Notes: generated from the letters alone by a model not told the origin. A DNA stretch of 64,000 nt from Bacteroidia bacterium (GCA_023262505.1 JALRAP010000004.1:1-64000), one strand, 5' to 3'; shown: positions 25,135 to 34,756, counted from the first letter of the stretch. A program made the numbers and translations.

Positions 25135-25404
25135 TTAGCGTTTGCTGACCTTGTTCATGGAGATGGAGGTTTGCCTGCTGCATTTGAACCGTTCGATATC
25201 GGGATTGCGCTTCTTGGCATGTTTCTGACTCACGCCACTGTTGACCCGCTTGCGCCATAAGTTGAAGCTGCTTCGCTTGAGTTCCCTGCGCATAATTGTA
25301 ATCACTTCAGATTCCGAAACCCCAAATTGTACTTTGATGGCCTCGAAAGGTGTACGATCCTCCCAAGCCATTTCGATGATGCGGTTGAGTTCGTTGGGGT
25401 TCAT
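25135..25404 (-). CDS. DUF2805 (TIGR03643) family protein
   Basis: An 89-residue protein from ATG 25404. It shows the family signature NRIIEMAWEDRTPFEAIK, FGVSESEVI, RRELKRSSFNLWRKRV and a basic C-terminus with RFKCSRQ. A helix-turn-helix-like first half and basic tail hint at nucleic-acid binding, but no function is established. Its stop is 1 nt from the photolyase-like start, so the two form one transcript. A perfect inverted repeat stands 38-67 nt upstream. Confidence 0.85.
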   Translation of the reverse strand: MNPNELNRIIEMAWEDRTPFEAIKVQFGVSESEVITIMRRELKRSSFNLWRKRVNSGVSQKHAKKRNPDIERFKCSRQTSISMNKVSKR

Positions 25405-25441
25405 GATTTTCGGGGAAAACTGGACTTGTTGAACAGACCAA

Positions 25442-25471
25442 TGAAACAACCCAAAAGCGATTGTTGTTTCA
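25442..25471. promoter_or_regulatory. Inverted repeat upstream of the DUF2805-photolyase operon
   Basis: TGAAACAAC (25442-25450) and GTTGTTTCA (25463-25471) are a perfect 9-bp inverted repeat with a 12-nt spacer. It lies 38-67 nt upstream of the DUF2805 start, in the 380-bp gap (25405-25784) before rmuC. It could be an operator for a light- or stress-responsive regulator or a 5' leader hairpin. No other gene or element was recognised in the gap. Confidence 0.4.
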
Positions 25472-25784
25472 ACTCAAGTCAAAAAGTGCTGAAATACAAG
25501 TTTGATAATCGTTATTCGAAGTCAAACTGGCATCCAAAGCCAAATTTTAAAGCTAAATAAAACCCTAGGAAAGCCTTATTGGAGTTAAATCTTGGAAATC
25601 GGATATGAAGGGTAATTTTATCGGCAACAGATTCTTATTTTCGTGAGTGGAATGCCTTCGACTTGGTTACCAAATTTCATCAGTTTGACAGTTATTGACA
25701 ATCACGGCATTCTCTACCGCTGACCGTATTAAACAAACCATGCCAAAGCCATTCGCATAACATCCATAAATACCACTTTAATCC

Positions 25785-27332
25785 ATGGAAAATTTCACCA
25801 CACTTTCAATAGCGCTTTTGTTGATAATAAACATCATCACGCTAGCCATGCTATTCCGGAAGCGTTCATCAGCAAATTCCAATATCGAAGATTATTTAAA
25901 GCCACTGCAAGACGAGATCAACCGACTTTCGAATGGATTGAAGGAAGAGTTTCGCATCAGTCGTTCAGAAAATTCCGATGGTGCAAAGTCCAATAGAGAG
26001 GAACTCAATAAGCAGATAGTTTCGTTCAGGTCTGAAACTGCAGAAGCGATACGGATTTTGAATGACAAGAATGTAGATGCTTTGCAAAAGCTCAATGCTA
26101 CAGTGGAACAGCGCATTTTGGCACTCATAGAAAAAACGGATAACAGTTTCAAATCCTTTACCGAAGGAAATGCGAAGCAACTTGAAAAAATAGAAAAGCA
26201 GGTTGAAGTAAGGCTACAAGCCATTAACGAACAATCCAAAACCGATAGCCAACAAATGCGGGAATCCCTTTCTACTGCATTCAAGGATTTCCAAGAGACG
26301 TTCGATAAAAATGTAAAGTCGTTTAATGACTTGCAGCGGGATAAGTTCAACCAACTGGAAACACGCCAGAATGAATTGGTGACTGCCACGGAGAAAAAGC
26401 TGGATAGCATCAGGAACACCGTTGAAGAGAAATTGGAAAAGACCTTGAGTGAGCGTTTGGGTCAGAGTTTTGAGACAGTTGGTAAGCAATTGATAGAGGT
26501 GCAGCGGGGATTGGGAGAAATGCAAACCCTTGCGCAGGACGTTGGCGGTTTGAAGAAAGTTTTGAGTAATGTGAAAATGCGTGGTGGAATCGGCGAAGTG
26601 CAATTATCAATGTTGTTGGAACAGATTCTTGCACCTGAGCAGTACCAAGCGAATGTTAAAACAAAAAAGGGCGAGGATTCGATTGTCGAGTTTGCCGTCA
26701 AGCTCCCCGGCAAGGAATCCAATGAGCCGGTTTGGTTGCCCATTGATGCCAAGTTCCCGCGCGACAAATACGAACAGCTACAGGAAGCTTACGACGCTGG
26801 AGACATTACCCGCATACAGCAAGCACAGAAGTATTTGGAGGATGGAATCCGATTAATGGCCAAAGACATCAGCCAAAAGTATTTGAACCCGCCTTCTACA
26901 ACCGATTTCGGCATCATGTTCCTCCCATTCGAAGGCATCTATGCGGAAGTTGTACGCAAAGCGAGTCTTTTAGAAGATCTTCAAAGAGATTATAAGATCA
27001 TTATTACGGGACCATCTACTTTGGCAGCGATTTTGAACAGCCTACAAATGGGATTCAGAACTTTAGCTATTCAGAAACGAAGTGGCGAAGTTTGGAGGGT
27101 TTTGGGAGCCGTGAAGAAAGAGTTTGAATCATTTGGAGGCTTGCTTAGCAAAGCTCAAAACAAGATACAGTCTGGGTTGAATGATTTAGACGACGTTGTT
27201 GGCGTGAGGACACGTATGATCAACAAGAAACTGAAAGATGTTACTGTATTGGATGATGCCGAAGCCCGGCAAATTCTTCCGGAAATCACTCCGGCCGAGC
27301 TTTTGGATGACGAAGACAAAGGGGAAGAATAG
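25785..27332 (+). CDS. rmuC: DNA recombination protein RmuC
   Basis: A 515-residue protein with one N-terminal membrane helix (LSIALLLIINIITLAMLF), a long coiled coil (about 40-250) and the RmuC nuclease-like core. The core includes GGIGEVQLSMLLEQIL, PIDAKFPRDKYEQLQEAYDAGD, MFLPFEGIYAEVV and GPSTLAAILNSLQMGFRTLAIQ. E. coli RmuC limits inversion between short inverted repeats. The short palindromic repeats in this genome would be natural substrates, although that link is only speculative. The gene stands alone, with no clear terminator. Confidence 0.95.
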   Translation: MENFTTLSIALLLIINIITLAMLFRKRSSANSNIEDYLKPLQDEINRLSNGLKEEFRISRSENSDGAKSNREELNKQIVSFRSETAEAIRILNDKNVDALQKLNATVEQRILALIEKTDNSFKSFTEGNAKQLEKIEKQVEVRLQAINEQSKTDSQQMRESLSTAFKDFQETFDKNVKSFNDLQRDKFNQLETRQNELVTATEKKLDSIRNTVEEKLEKTLSERLGQSFETVGKQLIEVQRGLGEMQTLAQDVGGLKKVLSNVKMRGGIGEVQLSMLLEQILAPEQYQANVKTKKGEDSIVEFAVKLPGKESNEPVWLPIDAKFPRDKYEQLQEAYDAGDITRIQQAQKYLEDGIRLMAKDISQKYLNPPSTTDFGIMFLPFEGIYAEVVRKASLLEDLQRDYKIIITGPSTLAAILNSLQMGFRTLAIQKRSGEVWRVLGAVKKEFESFGGLLSKAQNKIQSGLNDLDDVVGVRTRMINKKLKDVTVLDDAEARQILPEITPAELLDDEDKGEE

Positions 27333-27418
27333 CCTCGCTTGTGATTGGATTTTGAGTTTAATCCGCCATCAGAATTGTGTGGCAGGTGAGGCTCCGATTA
27401 ATTTCAATAGCATTTTTC

Positions 27419-27799
27419 TCAAACACCCCACTTGAACGGCTTCGTACAAGGGTCGCAGGTGATTTTGAGAACTTGACCCAAGCACTTGGCCTTGCCTTGC
27501 ACATTCACATGGATGTATGCGAGGTCCAAACGTTTCTCAACCAATTCACCACTAGGGGTAGTGCCTCTCAAAATAACAAAGTAGAAATCCCCTTCCACCC
27601 GGTAATAATTCACAGAAGTCACATCAAGCAACTGTTTGGACTCATCAGAACAACAGGCGCACCATAGTATCACCTGTTTTTCTTTAAGCAAATACTCTGT
27701 TGCTGCCTTGGCATGTTCCTGGCTCAGATACATCAGTTGATCAGCTTTTGCCTCTTGGTAAAGGGTAGCTGCAAATAGTATTAGCAATAGTGCTCTCAT
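27419..27799 (-). CDS. Small secreted Cys-rich protein
   Basis: A 126-residue protein with a signal peptide (MRALLLILFAATLYQEAKA). The mature part has a CACC cluster (LWCACCSD) and CDPC near the end, which may form disulfides or bind metal. I do not recognise the family. It is followed downstream (minus direction) by only 86 bp before the rmuC stop, and no operon partner is evident. Confidence 0.65.
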   Translation of the reverse strand: MRALLLILFAATLYQEAKADQLMYLSQEHAKAATEYLLKEKQVILWCACCSDESKQLLDVTSVNYYRVEGDFYFVILRGTTPSGELVEKRLDLAYIHVNVQGKAKCLGQVLKITCDPCTKPFKWGV

Positions 27800-27913
27800 G
27801 TGTGATTAGGTTTTTGATTTATTGAAAACGAGAAAGGTACCGGATTATTGCGCCGAGAATCATCCACTTCGATTCTTCAAAAAATTGGATAATCCCCTAA
27901 ACTATTGCTTTCA

Positions 27914-29170
27914 TTACCTCCCCACCTCGCCCACAAAATCGACAATCAGTTTTTTGATGTCTTCGAACTCAGTTAGTGGCAACTGCTGCGGGAGGTCGTT
28001 CACATCGTGGTAGGCTTTGGAGCCTCCATTGGTGTAGAAGAAAAATGCAGGCACCCCTTTTTCACTGAAAAAGTAATGGTCACTATTTTTGGCCGTGCCG
28101 CGCTTGCCGAGTATTTTCAAGTATCCTTTTTCTTTGTTGATGCGATCGAGCATATCGAACTCTTTCGTGTGCAGTTCACCATTCACAACCATCATGCCCT
28201 CGTCACCGTTGCCCATCAAATCCAGATTCAACAAAAAACGGATACGGTCCAATCGGACCATTGGCGATTCAGTGTAAAATTTGGAACCGATCAAACCCGC
28301 CTCTTCGCCGGCGAAGGCGATGAACAGAATCGATTTGGCCGGACGATTTTCGGGTTTGGAAAACCATCGTGCCAGATCGATAATCATGGCTGTGCCACTC
28401 GCATTATCATTTGCACCCGCAAATAGGGCTTTGGGACCCATTCGCCCCAAATGATCGTAGTGCGCCGTAAATACGATGAATGAATCGGCATTGGAGGTGC
28501 CAGGCAGATAGGCCGCCACATTGCGCGCCTTGTGATCGTTTATAAATTTGCTGTCGACACGAATCCGAATTTCGCTCGGTTGCCATTGCAGCGAATCGAT
28601 TTGGATACGCACTGAAGGACGGGGAGCCACTTTTGTAGAAACACTCCAAATGGTCTTTTCGCGTTGGGTTATCAGCAATCCTGCGCAGGCGGGAGGATTT
28701 TTCATGAGCGAATCCATCACGGCAGTGCTCAAAGAATCCAAACCCATTTTATCGAAATGCAAAAAGGTCATACTACAATCGGCATTGGAATCAAATGGGA
28801 TGGTTACGCGTTTGATGGGAAAGGTTCCGTTTACGGGCGGACAACCCGGGTTCACGATGAAATCTTTTCCAGGTTGTAACTTGACTTGGTCGAGGGATAC
28901 CTCAACTTTTCCAGGAAAAGTATTTACGGGAAACGTGAAATCTTGAAAATACTGTCCGTTGATAGGGAAGGCTCCAGCCTTCTTGAACTCCTTTTGGATG
29001 AATGCCGCGGCTTTCCAATCGCCATTTTTGTAATATCCTCTGCCATGCAGTTTGGGTGCGCAGAGTTTCTCTATGAGCTCTCGGTGGTATTGGGCATAGG
29101 TTTCAGGTGCAGTACACGTCACTGTGATAAGCATCGCCAACAGCAAAAACCTTTGAGCTCTGTTTTTCAT
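27914..29170 (-). CDS. M28 family zinc aminopeptidase, secreted
   Basis: The start is set at ATG 29170, which gives a good signal peptide (RFLLLAMLITVTCTAPETYA). The 418-residue protein carries a PA-like inserted region and the M28 domain with metal ligands in TAHYDHLG, GANDNASGTAMIIDLARW, FAGEEAGLIGSKFY, LNLDLMG and a final His near NSDHYFF. M28 enzymes remove N-terminal residues from peptides using two zinc ions. It lies 16 nt after the gene at 29187-29993 and may be cotranscribed. Confidence 0.93.
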   Translation of the reverse strand: MKNRAQRFLLLAMLITVTCTAPETYAQYHRELIEKLCAPKLHGRGYYKNGDWKAAAFIQKEFKKAGAFPINGQYFQDFTFPVNTFPGKVEVSLDQVKLQPGKDFIVNPGCPPVNGTFPIKRVTIPFDSNADCSMTFLHFDKMGLDSLSTAVMDSLMKNPPACAGLLITQREKTIWSVSTKVAPRPSVRIQIDSLQWQPSEIRIRVDSKFINDHKARNVAAYLPGTSNADSFIVFTAHYDHLGRMGPKALFAGANDNASGTAMIIDLARWFSKPENRPAKSILFIAFAGEEAGLIGSKFYTESPMVRLDRIRFLLNLDLMGNGDEGMMVVNGELHTKEFDMLDRINKEKGYLKILGKRGTAKNSDHYFFSEKGVPAFFFYTNGGSKAYHDVNDLPQQLPLTEFEDIKKLIVDFVGEVGR

Positions 29171-29186
29171 AACAAAGGAATTCAAA

Positions 29187-29993
29187 TCAATAGCGACGCT
29201 CTACCAATCCGCGCAATTTCAAAAAAGACTCGCTACGCTGGTCCCAGCCATATTTTGAAGCCAAGGTTTGATTGAGATAGGTTAACGCTTGTGCCTCGTC
29301 AGAAGCGGTGTTGAGCACCTCGATAGATTCGTTGTAAGCATTGATATCGCCTTCGAAAAGCTCGTTGATCAATGCGAATTTTTCATTGATTCCAATGGCT
29401 TTTTTCAAGTCGCCAATGGGATTGCTTTTGATACGCGCTGATATGCTATCGTCTTGCGTGGCTGAAGCAAAGCGGTCATGCAAAGAAGGTGCACTGGTGA
29501 ACTTATCTGCCAAAGTTGGAACGTCCTCATCGAACAAAGTAGCTGACTTTGGCGAAGGTTTGTTTTTTTCCTGTGCCAATGACGCCTGAGGCATCACTTC
29601 TTCGTTTACGATTTGAGCAATGGGGGCCTGTACCGGCGTTTCAACCGAAGCCAGCAGCTCTTCTGGTTGGTGGAAATCGGCAGATGGCTGTTTCTCAACA
29701 ACGATCGGCTGTTCTTCCTTCACAGACAGCAATTCAATCACCATTGGCTCCGGCTCAACTGCAGGTTTTTCCATTGTGGGCGCAACAATGGCGTTCTCAA
29801 CGGTTTTGACATCCGCGGAAGCGTTGATCTTTTCCAACTCCTTCAATGTTTCATAAAGTTTGCGAACGTTCTCCAACAGGATGTCGAGTTCGATCTGGGG
29901 TATTTTTCCTTCGTATGAGAGAACGGTATCCGATTGCTCGCGAATCATTTCCATAAGGTGGCTGGCCTGAGTGGTGACAATCTTGTTTTTCAT
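29187..29993 (-). CDS. Conserved hypothetical protein, acidic linker and C-terminal helical domain
   Basis: A 268-residue cytosolic protein. An N-terminal helical segment (to about 60) is followed by a low-complexity Pro/Glu/Val-rich linker (70-170). The conserved C-terminal domain (175-268) includes LHDRFASA, DLKKAIGINEKFALINELFEGD and LKLRGLVERRY. This domain is widespread in Bacteroidota hypotheticals, but no function is known to me. It heads a likely two-gene unit with the M28 peptidase. Confidence 0.75.
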   Translation of the reverse strand: MKNKIVTTQASHLMEMIREQSDTVLSYEGKIPQIELDILLENVRKLYETLKELEKINASADVKTVENAIVAPTMEKPAVEPEPMVIELLSVKEEQPIVVEKQPSADFHQPEELLASVETPVQAPIAQIVNEEVMPQASLAQEKNKPSPKSATLFDEDVPTLADKFTSAPSLHDRFASATQDDSISARIKSNPIGDLKKAIGINEKFALINELFEGDINAYNESIEVLNTASDEAQALTYLNQTLASKYGWDQRSESFLKLRGLVERRY

Positions 29994-30142
29994 GAAGCCA
30001 ATTTCGTAAAAAAACGATATGAATGCTGAATTCGTATCGAAGAGTTATGAATTGTCAACACCTTGTCAAAAAGGCCCAACATCAACTGCTTTGCTGAACC
30101 TAATCAGGCTCTGCTGGGTTTCGATAGTCCTACTTTCGCGCA

Positions 30143-32362
30143 GTGATAAAACGACTGGTCTATACCGCTCTTATCTTGTCCTTTTGCCTGCCAATGCGGG
30201 CCCAGGTGTTGACTATTACCGACATCAACGGAGCGCCTGTGCAACAGGCGGTAGTGACCTTGGAAGGGTCAAGGCCCCTGATTACCGACCAACAGGGAAA
30301 GGTGCGACTACCGGTAGCGCCGGGGGCATCCCCCATCAGGATCCAACACGTAGCCTTTCAGGATTGGTCGGGCGTGATTAAGCCTCCTGTTGATGAAGCC
30401 ATCCGCCTTCAATCCAAAAACGTGTGCATTCCGGAAATCAACATCACTTCCGAACATTCCAACCGAACCGTCAGCGAAAGCATCCATCCCGTCAAGGTTA
30501 TAGGATCAGAGGAAATCCGCCAAACAGGCGCAGCCCACCTTGATCAGCTGCTAGAGCTGCAGCAAGGAATCAAGATCAATAGGGACATGGTGATGGGATC
30601 GGGTATCAGCCTCAATGGCATGGGCGGACAACATGTCAAAGTTTTGATAGATGGAGTACCCGTTATTGGACGATTGGATGGTAACATTGATGCGAGTCAG
30701 CTACCGCTGTCGAACGTGGAGCGGGTAGAGATTGTGAATGGACCGATGTCGGCGAGCTACGGCACCGATGCGGCGGGGGGCGTGATCAACATCATCACCG
30801 ACAAATCGGTGAAAGAACGCTTCACAGCACAGGCTTCGGCCCTGTTCGAAAGTGTAGGAACTTATGATGTGCAAGGCGGAGTTGGTGTGAGAAATGGCCG
30901 TTCTGGTTTGAAGATACTCGCTGGACGAAACTATTTCGATGGATGGTCGCCGAACAATACGGGGCGTGATCAACTTTGGAATCCCAAAGAGCAGTACAAT
31001 GGCCAAATCGCTTATCAGTATGCCGCCAACAGTTGGGTCGGGGGTTATCAGCTTTTGTTTACCGACGACCGTTTGACTGACAAAGGTGCGCCAAGGGTTT
31101 CCCCGTACGAGGCATATGCCTTCGACCAGGTTTACAGCACTCGTCGCATCACCCAACTTATGACGGCTAACACTTGGTTCAAAAACAACAGCCGCCTACA
31201 AGCAACCATTTCGCATGCCTTTTGGAACCGCTTACGCAACACGTACCGCAAAGACCTGGTTACAATGGACCAATTCCCCGTGGCAGGTTTGGAGCAACAA
31301 GACACCAATAGCGTGCAGTCGGTGCGCGGTAGGATCATTTACAACCAATCGTTCGCCGCGCACTCGCTACAAGGGGGTACGGATATCGAGTATGAGTTAG
31401 CTGAAGGAAAGCGCATAGCTGATGGGCTTGCACAAACGCGTGAATACGCAGCATTCGCCAGTTTCGAATATCGCCCACATCCAAAAGTGCAAATCAAACC
31501 CTCGTTGCGCTATGGATACCGCACCGACTTCACCATGCCTATGATTCCATCGCTGGCTTTAAAATATGATGTTTCATCTGCTGTTACCATCCGTACATCC
31601 TACGGTCGCGGATTCAGAGCTCCATCGGTGAAGGAACGTTACTTGTATTTCGTTGATGTGAACCACAATGTACGAGGAAATGCGGCACTGCTGCCTGAGA
31701 AATCGGATAATTTTTATGGAAGCATCCAATGGCAATTGGTCAAGAACCATTCGTTCAGCTTGACTTCCGAATGGAATGGCTTTGCAAATTCGATTCATGA
31801 GGAAATTGTTTTGGCGCGTCCTGATATAACATCGAACTTATACACTTATGTGAACACTGGAAAAAGCCAGGTACATGGCGGTGGTGTAGGTCTTAGCATG
31901 ACGGCTGGCCGCTTCACCGCTTCCGCGGGATGCACGGTAAACGGCAAGCGCCAGGCTTCATTTAGCGATGCTAACGAATTTGATTATTATCCGGAGGCAT
32001 CGGCACAAGCCAGTTACCACATCGAAAAGAAAGGAATAACATTCCATGCCTGGTATAAATACAATGGAGCTTCGCCTGGTTATATTCTGAATGAAGACAA
32101 CTCGGTATCCGCTTATCAAAACCAATCTTATGCGTTGTTGGATGCGGCTGTTGGAAAATCATTTTTGAACCGTATTTGGAATTTGCAGTTGGGTGTACGC
32201 AATCTGCTAAACGTGACCGATGTGAATGCGAGCATACAAGGCTCCGCACACAATGATGGTTCTGGTACAGTTGCCGTAGGAACGGGCAGGACTTTGTATG
32301 TTAAACTTTTTTGGGAGCTTTCATCAGATTCAAAAGCCAAAAAGCGCACAACCAATGGGTAG
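30143..32362 (+). CDS. TonB-dependent receptor (HmuR/BtuB-like)
   Basis: The start is GTG 30143 (739 residues) with a signal peptide (LVYTALILSFCLPMRAQ). A short carboxypeptidase-like domain (20-95) precedes the plug (about 110-220: VKVIGSEEIRQTG, LLELQQGIKIN, GGQHVKVLIDGVPV, SASYGTDAAGGVINII). The 22-strand barrel ends in an aromatic C-terminal strand (LYVKLFWELS). Such receptors import heme, cobalamin or other nutrients using TonB. A HmuY-like lipoprotein gene overlaps its end by 8 nt, which points to heme. The substrate is inferred from context only. Confidence 0.92.
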   Translation: MIKRLVYTALILSFCLPMRAQVLTITDINGAPVQQAVVTLEGSRPLITDQQGKVRLPVAPGASPIRIQHVAFQDWSGVIKPPVDEAIRLQSKNVCIPEINITSEHSNRTVSESIHPVKVIGSEEIRQTGAAHLDQLLELQQGIKINRDMVMGSGISLNGMGGQHVKVLIDGVPVIGRLDGNIDASQLPLSNVERVEIVNGPMSASYGTDAAGGVINIITDKSVKERFTAQASALFESVGTYDVQGGVGVRNGRSGLKILAGRNYFDGWSPNNTGRDQLWNPKEQYNGQIAYQYAANSWVGGYQLLFTDDRLTDKGAPRVSPYEAYAFDQVYSTRRITQLMTANTWFKNNSRLQATISHAFWNRLRNTYRKDLVTMDQFPVAGLEQQDTNSVQSVRGRIIYNQSFAAHSLQGGTDIEYELAEGKRIADGLAQTREYAAFASFEYRPHPKVQIKPSLRYGYRTDFTMPMIPSLALKYDVSSAVTIRTSYGRGFRAPSVKERYLYFVDVNHNVRGNAALLPEKSDNFYGSIQWQLVKNHSFSLTSEWNGFANSIHEEIVLARPDITSNLYTYVNTGKSQVHGGGVGLSMTAGRFTASAGCTVNGKRQASFSDANEFDYYPEASAQASYHIEKKGITFHAWYKYNGASPGYILNEDNSVSAYQNQSYALLDAAVGKSFLNRIWNLQLGVRNLLNVTDVNASIQGSAHNDGSGTVAVGTGRTLYVKLFWELSSDSKAKKRTTNG

Positions 32363-33365
32363 GGTTTTCTGGATTTTGATTTTAGCATTGCCGTTGTTGG
32401 CATCTTGCGAAAAAGAAGAAGAGCCTATTATCCTTCCTGCTCCTGGTAATTTGCAGACCATGGCCGCCAGCATGGGTGTAAATTACGACAACCAGGTGTA
32501 TGTTGATTTCAAAACAGGAACGCAGAAGTCGGTACCTTACCGCAGCTACGATTTGGCATTCGAAGCAAGCGGCGGCGGGTTTCGCATTTACCTCAATACA
32601 GGAAAGTTCATGTTCGTGGCCCTTACTGGCGATACCAATATGGTAGCGGCTGATTCTACTGGTAAAGTATGGCGTACTGAAACGGATCAGTTGTATGATG
32701 ACTCAACCGCTTTCGGCGATTACCGAGATGCTTCAGGTGTTAGCAAGGGTGAAACCTATATTGTTGACCGTGGCCGGACCGAACACTTCGGGTCGGCACG
32801 ATGGAGAAAGTTCAAAGTTGTAGAGGTAACTTCGAATCAATACATCATCCGTTTCTCCAATTACAACAACACCGGCGTTACAGAATTCACCATACCCAAA
32901 GACCCCGAATACTCGCTCATGTATTTTTCATTTGATAACGGGGGGACAATGGTTGATGTGGCACCGAAGAAAGCCGATTGGGATGTGGTATTCACCAAAT
33001 ATACTTTCACCTATTACTCCGAGCCGGTAAACTCGCCATTCCGCTACTATCTGGTTACGGGAGCGTTATTGAACAAATGGTCGGGTTGTGTGAATGAGCA
33101 ATACCGCAAAGACTCCACACAATTATATGTTCCGTTTGAAACATTTGATGCTTCGAAATTGTCTGATGTTAGCTTCAACACGCTTGCAGCCAAGATTGGT
33201 TTCAGTTGGAAGGATTATGATTTCACTTTGGGTTACGTCATCATCCCCGACCGATTCTACCTCGTGCGTGACACGGAAGGATATGTTTACAAAATCAGGT
33301 TCTACGACTTTTATGATGACCTAGGAAATAAAGGGACTGCGAAGTTTGAGTATAAGAGGTTGTAA
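32355..33365 (+). CDS. HmuY family lipoprotein
   Basis: The start is set at ATG 32355, overlapping the receptor stop by 8 nt. The 336-residue protein has a lipoprotein signal (ILILALPLLASC, lipobox Cys) and a HmuY-like body with repeated WD-x-V/A-F blocks: YRSYDLAFEASGGG, KADWDVVFTKYTFTYY, GFSWKDYDFTLGY and YKIRFYDFYDD. HmuY of Porphyromonas is a surface heme-binding protein that hands heme to HmuR. The coupling with the TonB receptor supports the same division of labour. Heme ligands cannot be assigned from sequence. Heptamer repeats start in its stop codon. Confidence 0.85.
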   Translation: MGRVFWILILALPLLASCEKEEEPIILPAPGNLQTMAASMGVNYDNQVYVDFKTGTQKSVPYRSYDLAFEASGGGFRIYLNTGKFMFVALTGDTNMVAADSTGKVWRTETDQLYDDSTAFGDYRDASGVSKGETYIVDRGRTEHFGSARWRKFKVVEVTSNQYIIRFSNYNNTGVTEFTIPKDPEYSLMYFSFDNGGTMVDVAPKKADWDVVFTKYTFTYYSEPVNSPFRYYLVTGALLNKWSGCVNEQYRKDSTQLYVPFETFDASKLSDVSFNTLAAKIGFSWKDYDFTLGYVIIPDRFYLVRDTEGYVYKIRFYDFYDDLGNKGTAKFEYKRL

Positions 33366-33399
33366 AGTGATAAGTGATAAGTGACAAGTGATAAGTGAC
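33364..33399 (+). repeat. Heptamer array AAGTGAT/AAGTGAC
   Basis: Five heptamers (AAGTGAT twice, AAGTGAC, AAGTGAT, AAGTGAC) begin directly at the HmuY stop codon. This is the same repeat family as at 17094, 20291 and 41040. Confidence 0.85.
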
Positions 33400-33486
33400 A
33401 ATTTACGGTTTGGGTGCACTAAAGCGGAATAAGGTGTTTTAAGCATTGTGATTTGAAATAAAAAAATAAATAAAAACCAAAATAAC

Positions 33487-34740
33487 ATGAAACGAATTCT
33501 ATTAACGATTTTAGCTGGCGCTAGTTTGATTCCGGCAATGGCACAACAGGTTTATGACGTAGTGCAGATCAACCCTGGATACACCAACCAGGCCTTCTAC
33601 AGCATGCCCATTGGGGAGGTAAGCAACATCAGCAACACCGATTGGGATCTGGCTTTCCAGATTTCGGGTTTTCAAGCCACGATACAAATCAACGGCAAGA
33701 ACAACGTGCGTTTGTTCAAGTCGGGATTCTCTGCCAATGACTGGTCGAATATCATTCCCTTGGACACAACAGGTCAGTTGACTCCCGCAAACGAACTCTT
33801 CAACCGGGACACAAGTTTATGGGCGGGCGCTTTCAACATTACCGGCGACCCCAATAACCTTTTCGACTTAGGTTGGGGTTTGTATGATTTCGTGACGCAT
33901 GCTGTTACGGGCGATTCCATATTCTTTTTGAAAACATCTGCCGGTTTATGGAAGAAAGTTTGGATCCAGGTGTTACAGAACAGTACTTACACGTTTGTGC
34001 ACGCAAACCTTGATGGCACCAACGAAACCACCGTTAACGTGAACAAGCAGAACTTTCAAGGCAAGAACTTCGGTTATTACTCTTTCGCTACCAACACCGT
34101 ATTTGACCGCGAACCCAATAAATACACTTGGGATTTGGTTTTCGCCCAATACATGTCGTCGATGCCTTTGACTTATAAGGTTACAGGAGTGTTAGCCAAC
34201 GACAGTGTATTTACAGCCAAAGCTTATCCCGTTGACGTGACCACATCTACCCCATGGGGTTTGTCGTTTAACAAATACAGCAACAACATTGGTTATAATT
34301 GGAAATCTTTCGACTTGAACACCAATCAATGGTTGATAGAAGATTCAACGGTTTATTACGTTTACGGTCGTGCCGGTGGTTTGTGGAAGCTGGTGTTCAC
34401 CGGATTCGGAGGAGCATCTACAGGAATATTTGAATTCTACAAGGAGCAGGTTTCGTCAACCGGTGTTGAAGAAAGTGATTCTCCAGTCTTGTTAAGTGCG
34501 TACCCCAATCCCGCCTCCGACATGGTACAGCTTACATTGTTTGTGGAAAATCCAAACAAAGACGACATCATGCTCATAACCGATATGAAAGGTGCTGTAG
34601 TATTACAATCCACTTTGGAAATGCAATCAGGATTGTTCACGAAAACAATATCCATAGACAACCTACCAACGGGCATTTACAACATCCGGGTAATTGCAGG
34701 AGGGAAAGCATCTGACCAACGGATTTCAATCGTAAAGTAA
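33487..34740 (+). CDS. HmuY-like protein with T9SS sorting domain
   Basis: A 417-residue protein with a signal peptide (LLTILAGASLIPAMAQ). Residues 25-320 resemble the neighbouring HmuY lipoprotein, with NTDWDLAFQISGFQA, YTWDLVFAQYMSS, IGYNWKSFDLN and GLWKLVFTGFGG. It replaces the lipid anchor by a type A T9SS sorting domain (VLLSAYPNPASDM to QRISIVK). It probably sits on the cell surface by a second export route. A shared role with the receptor and lipoprotein upstream is inferred from similarity and order. A strong terminator follows. Confidence 0.85.
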   Translation: MKRILLTILAGASLIPAMAQQVYDVVQINPGYTNQAFYSMPIGEVSNISNTDWDLAFQISGFQATIQINGKNNVRLFKSGFSANDWSNIIPLDTTGQLTPANELFNRDTSLWAGAFNITGDPNNLFDLGWGLYDFVTHAVTGDSIFFLKTSAGLWKKVWIQVLQNSTYTFVHANLDGTNETTVNVNKQNFQGKNFGYYSFATNTVFDREPNKYTWDLVFAQYMSSMPLTYKVTGVLANDSVFTAKAYPVDVTTSTPWGLSFNKYSNNIGYNWKSFDLNTNQWLIEDSTVYYVYGRAGGLWKLVFTGFGGASTGIFEFYKEQVSSTGVEESDSPVLLSAYPNPASDMVQLTLFVENPNKDDIMLITDMKGAVVLQSTLEMQSGLFTKTISIDNLPTGIYNIRVIAGGKASDQRISIVK

Positions 34741-34756
34741 AAAGAGCATAACGAGC

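Noticed and set aside
25892-26419. Antisense open frame of 175 codons opposite rmuC
   Set aside because: It mirrors the Lys/Glu/Gln-rich coiled coil of RmuC (giving Ser/Leu/Phe-rich sequence) and shows no family match or separate start signals.
27331-27393. Terminator after rmuC (AGCCTC/GAGGCT)
   Set aside because: The arms are only 6 bp with a loop of about 45 nt and no T-run.
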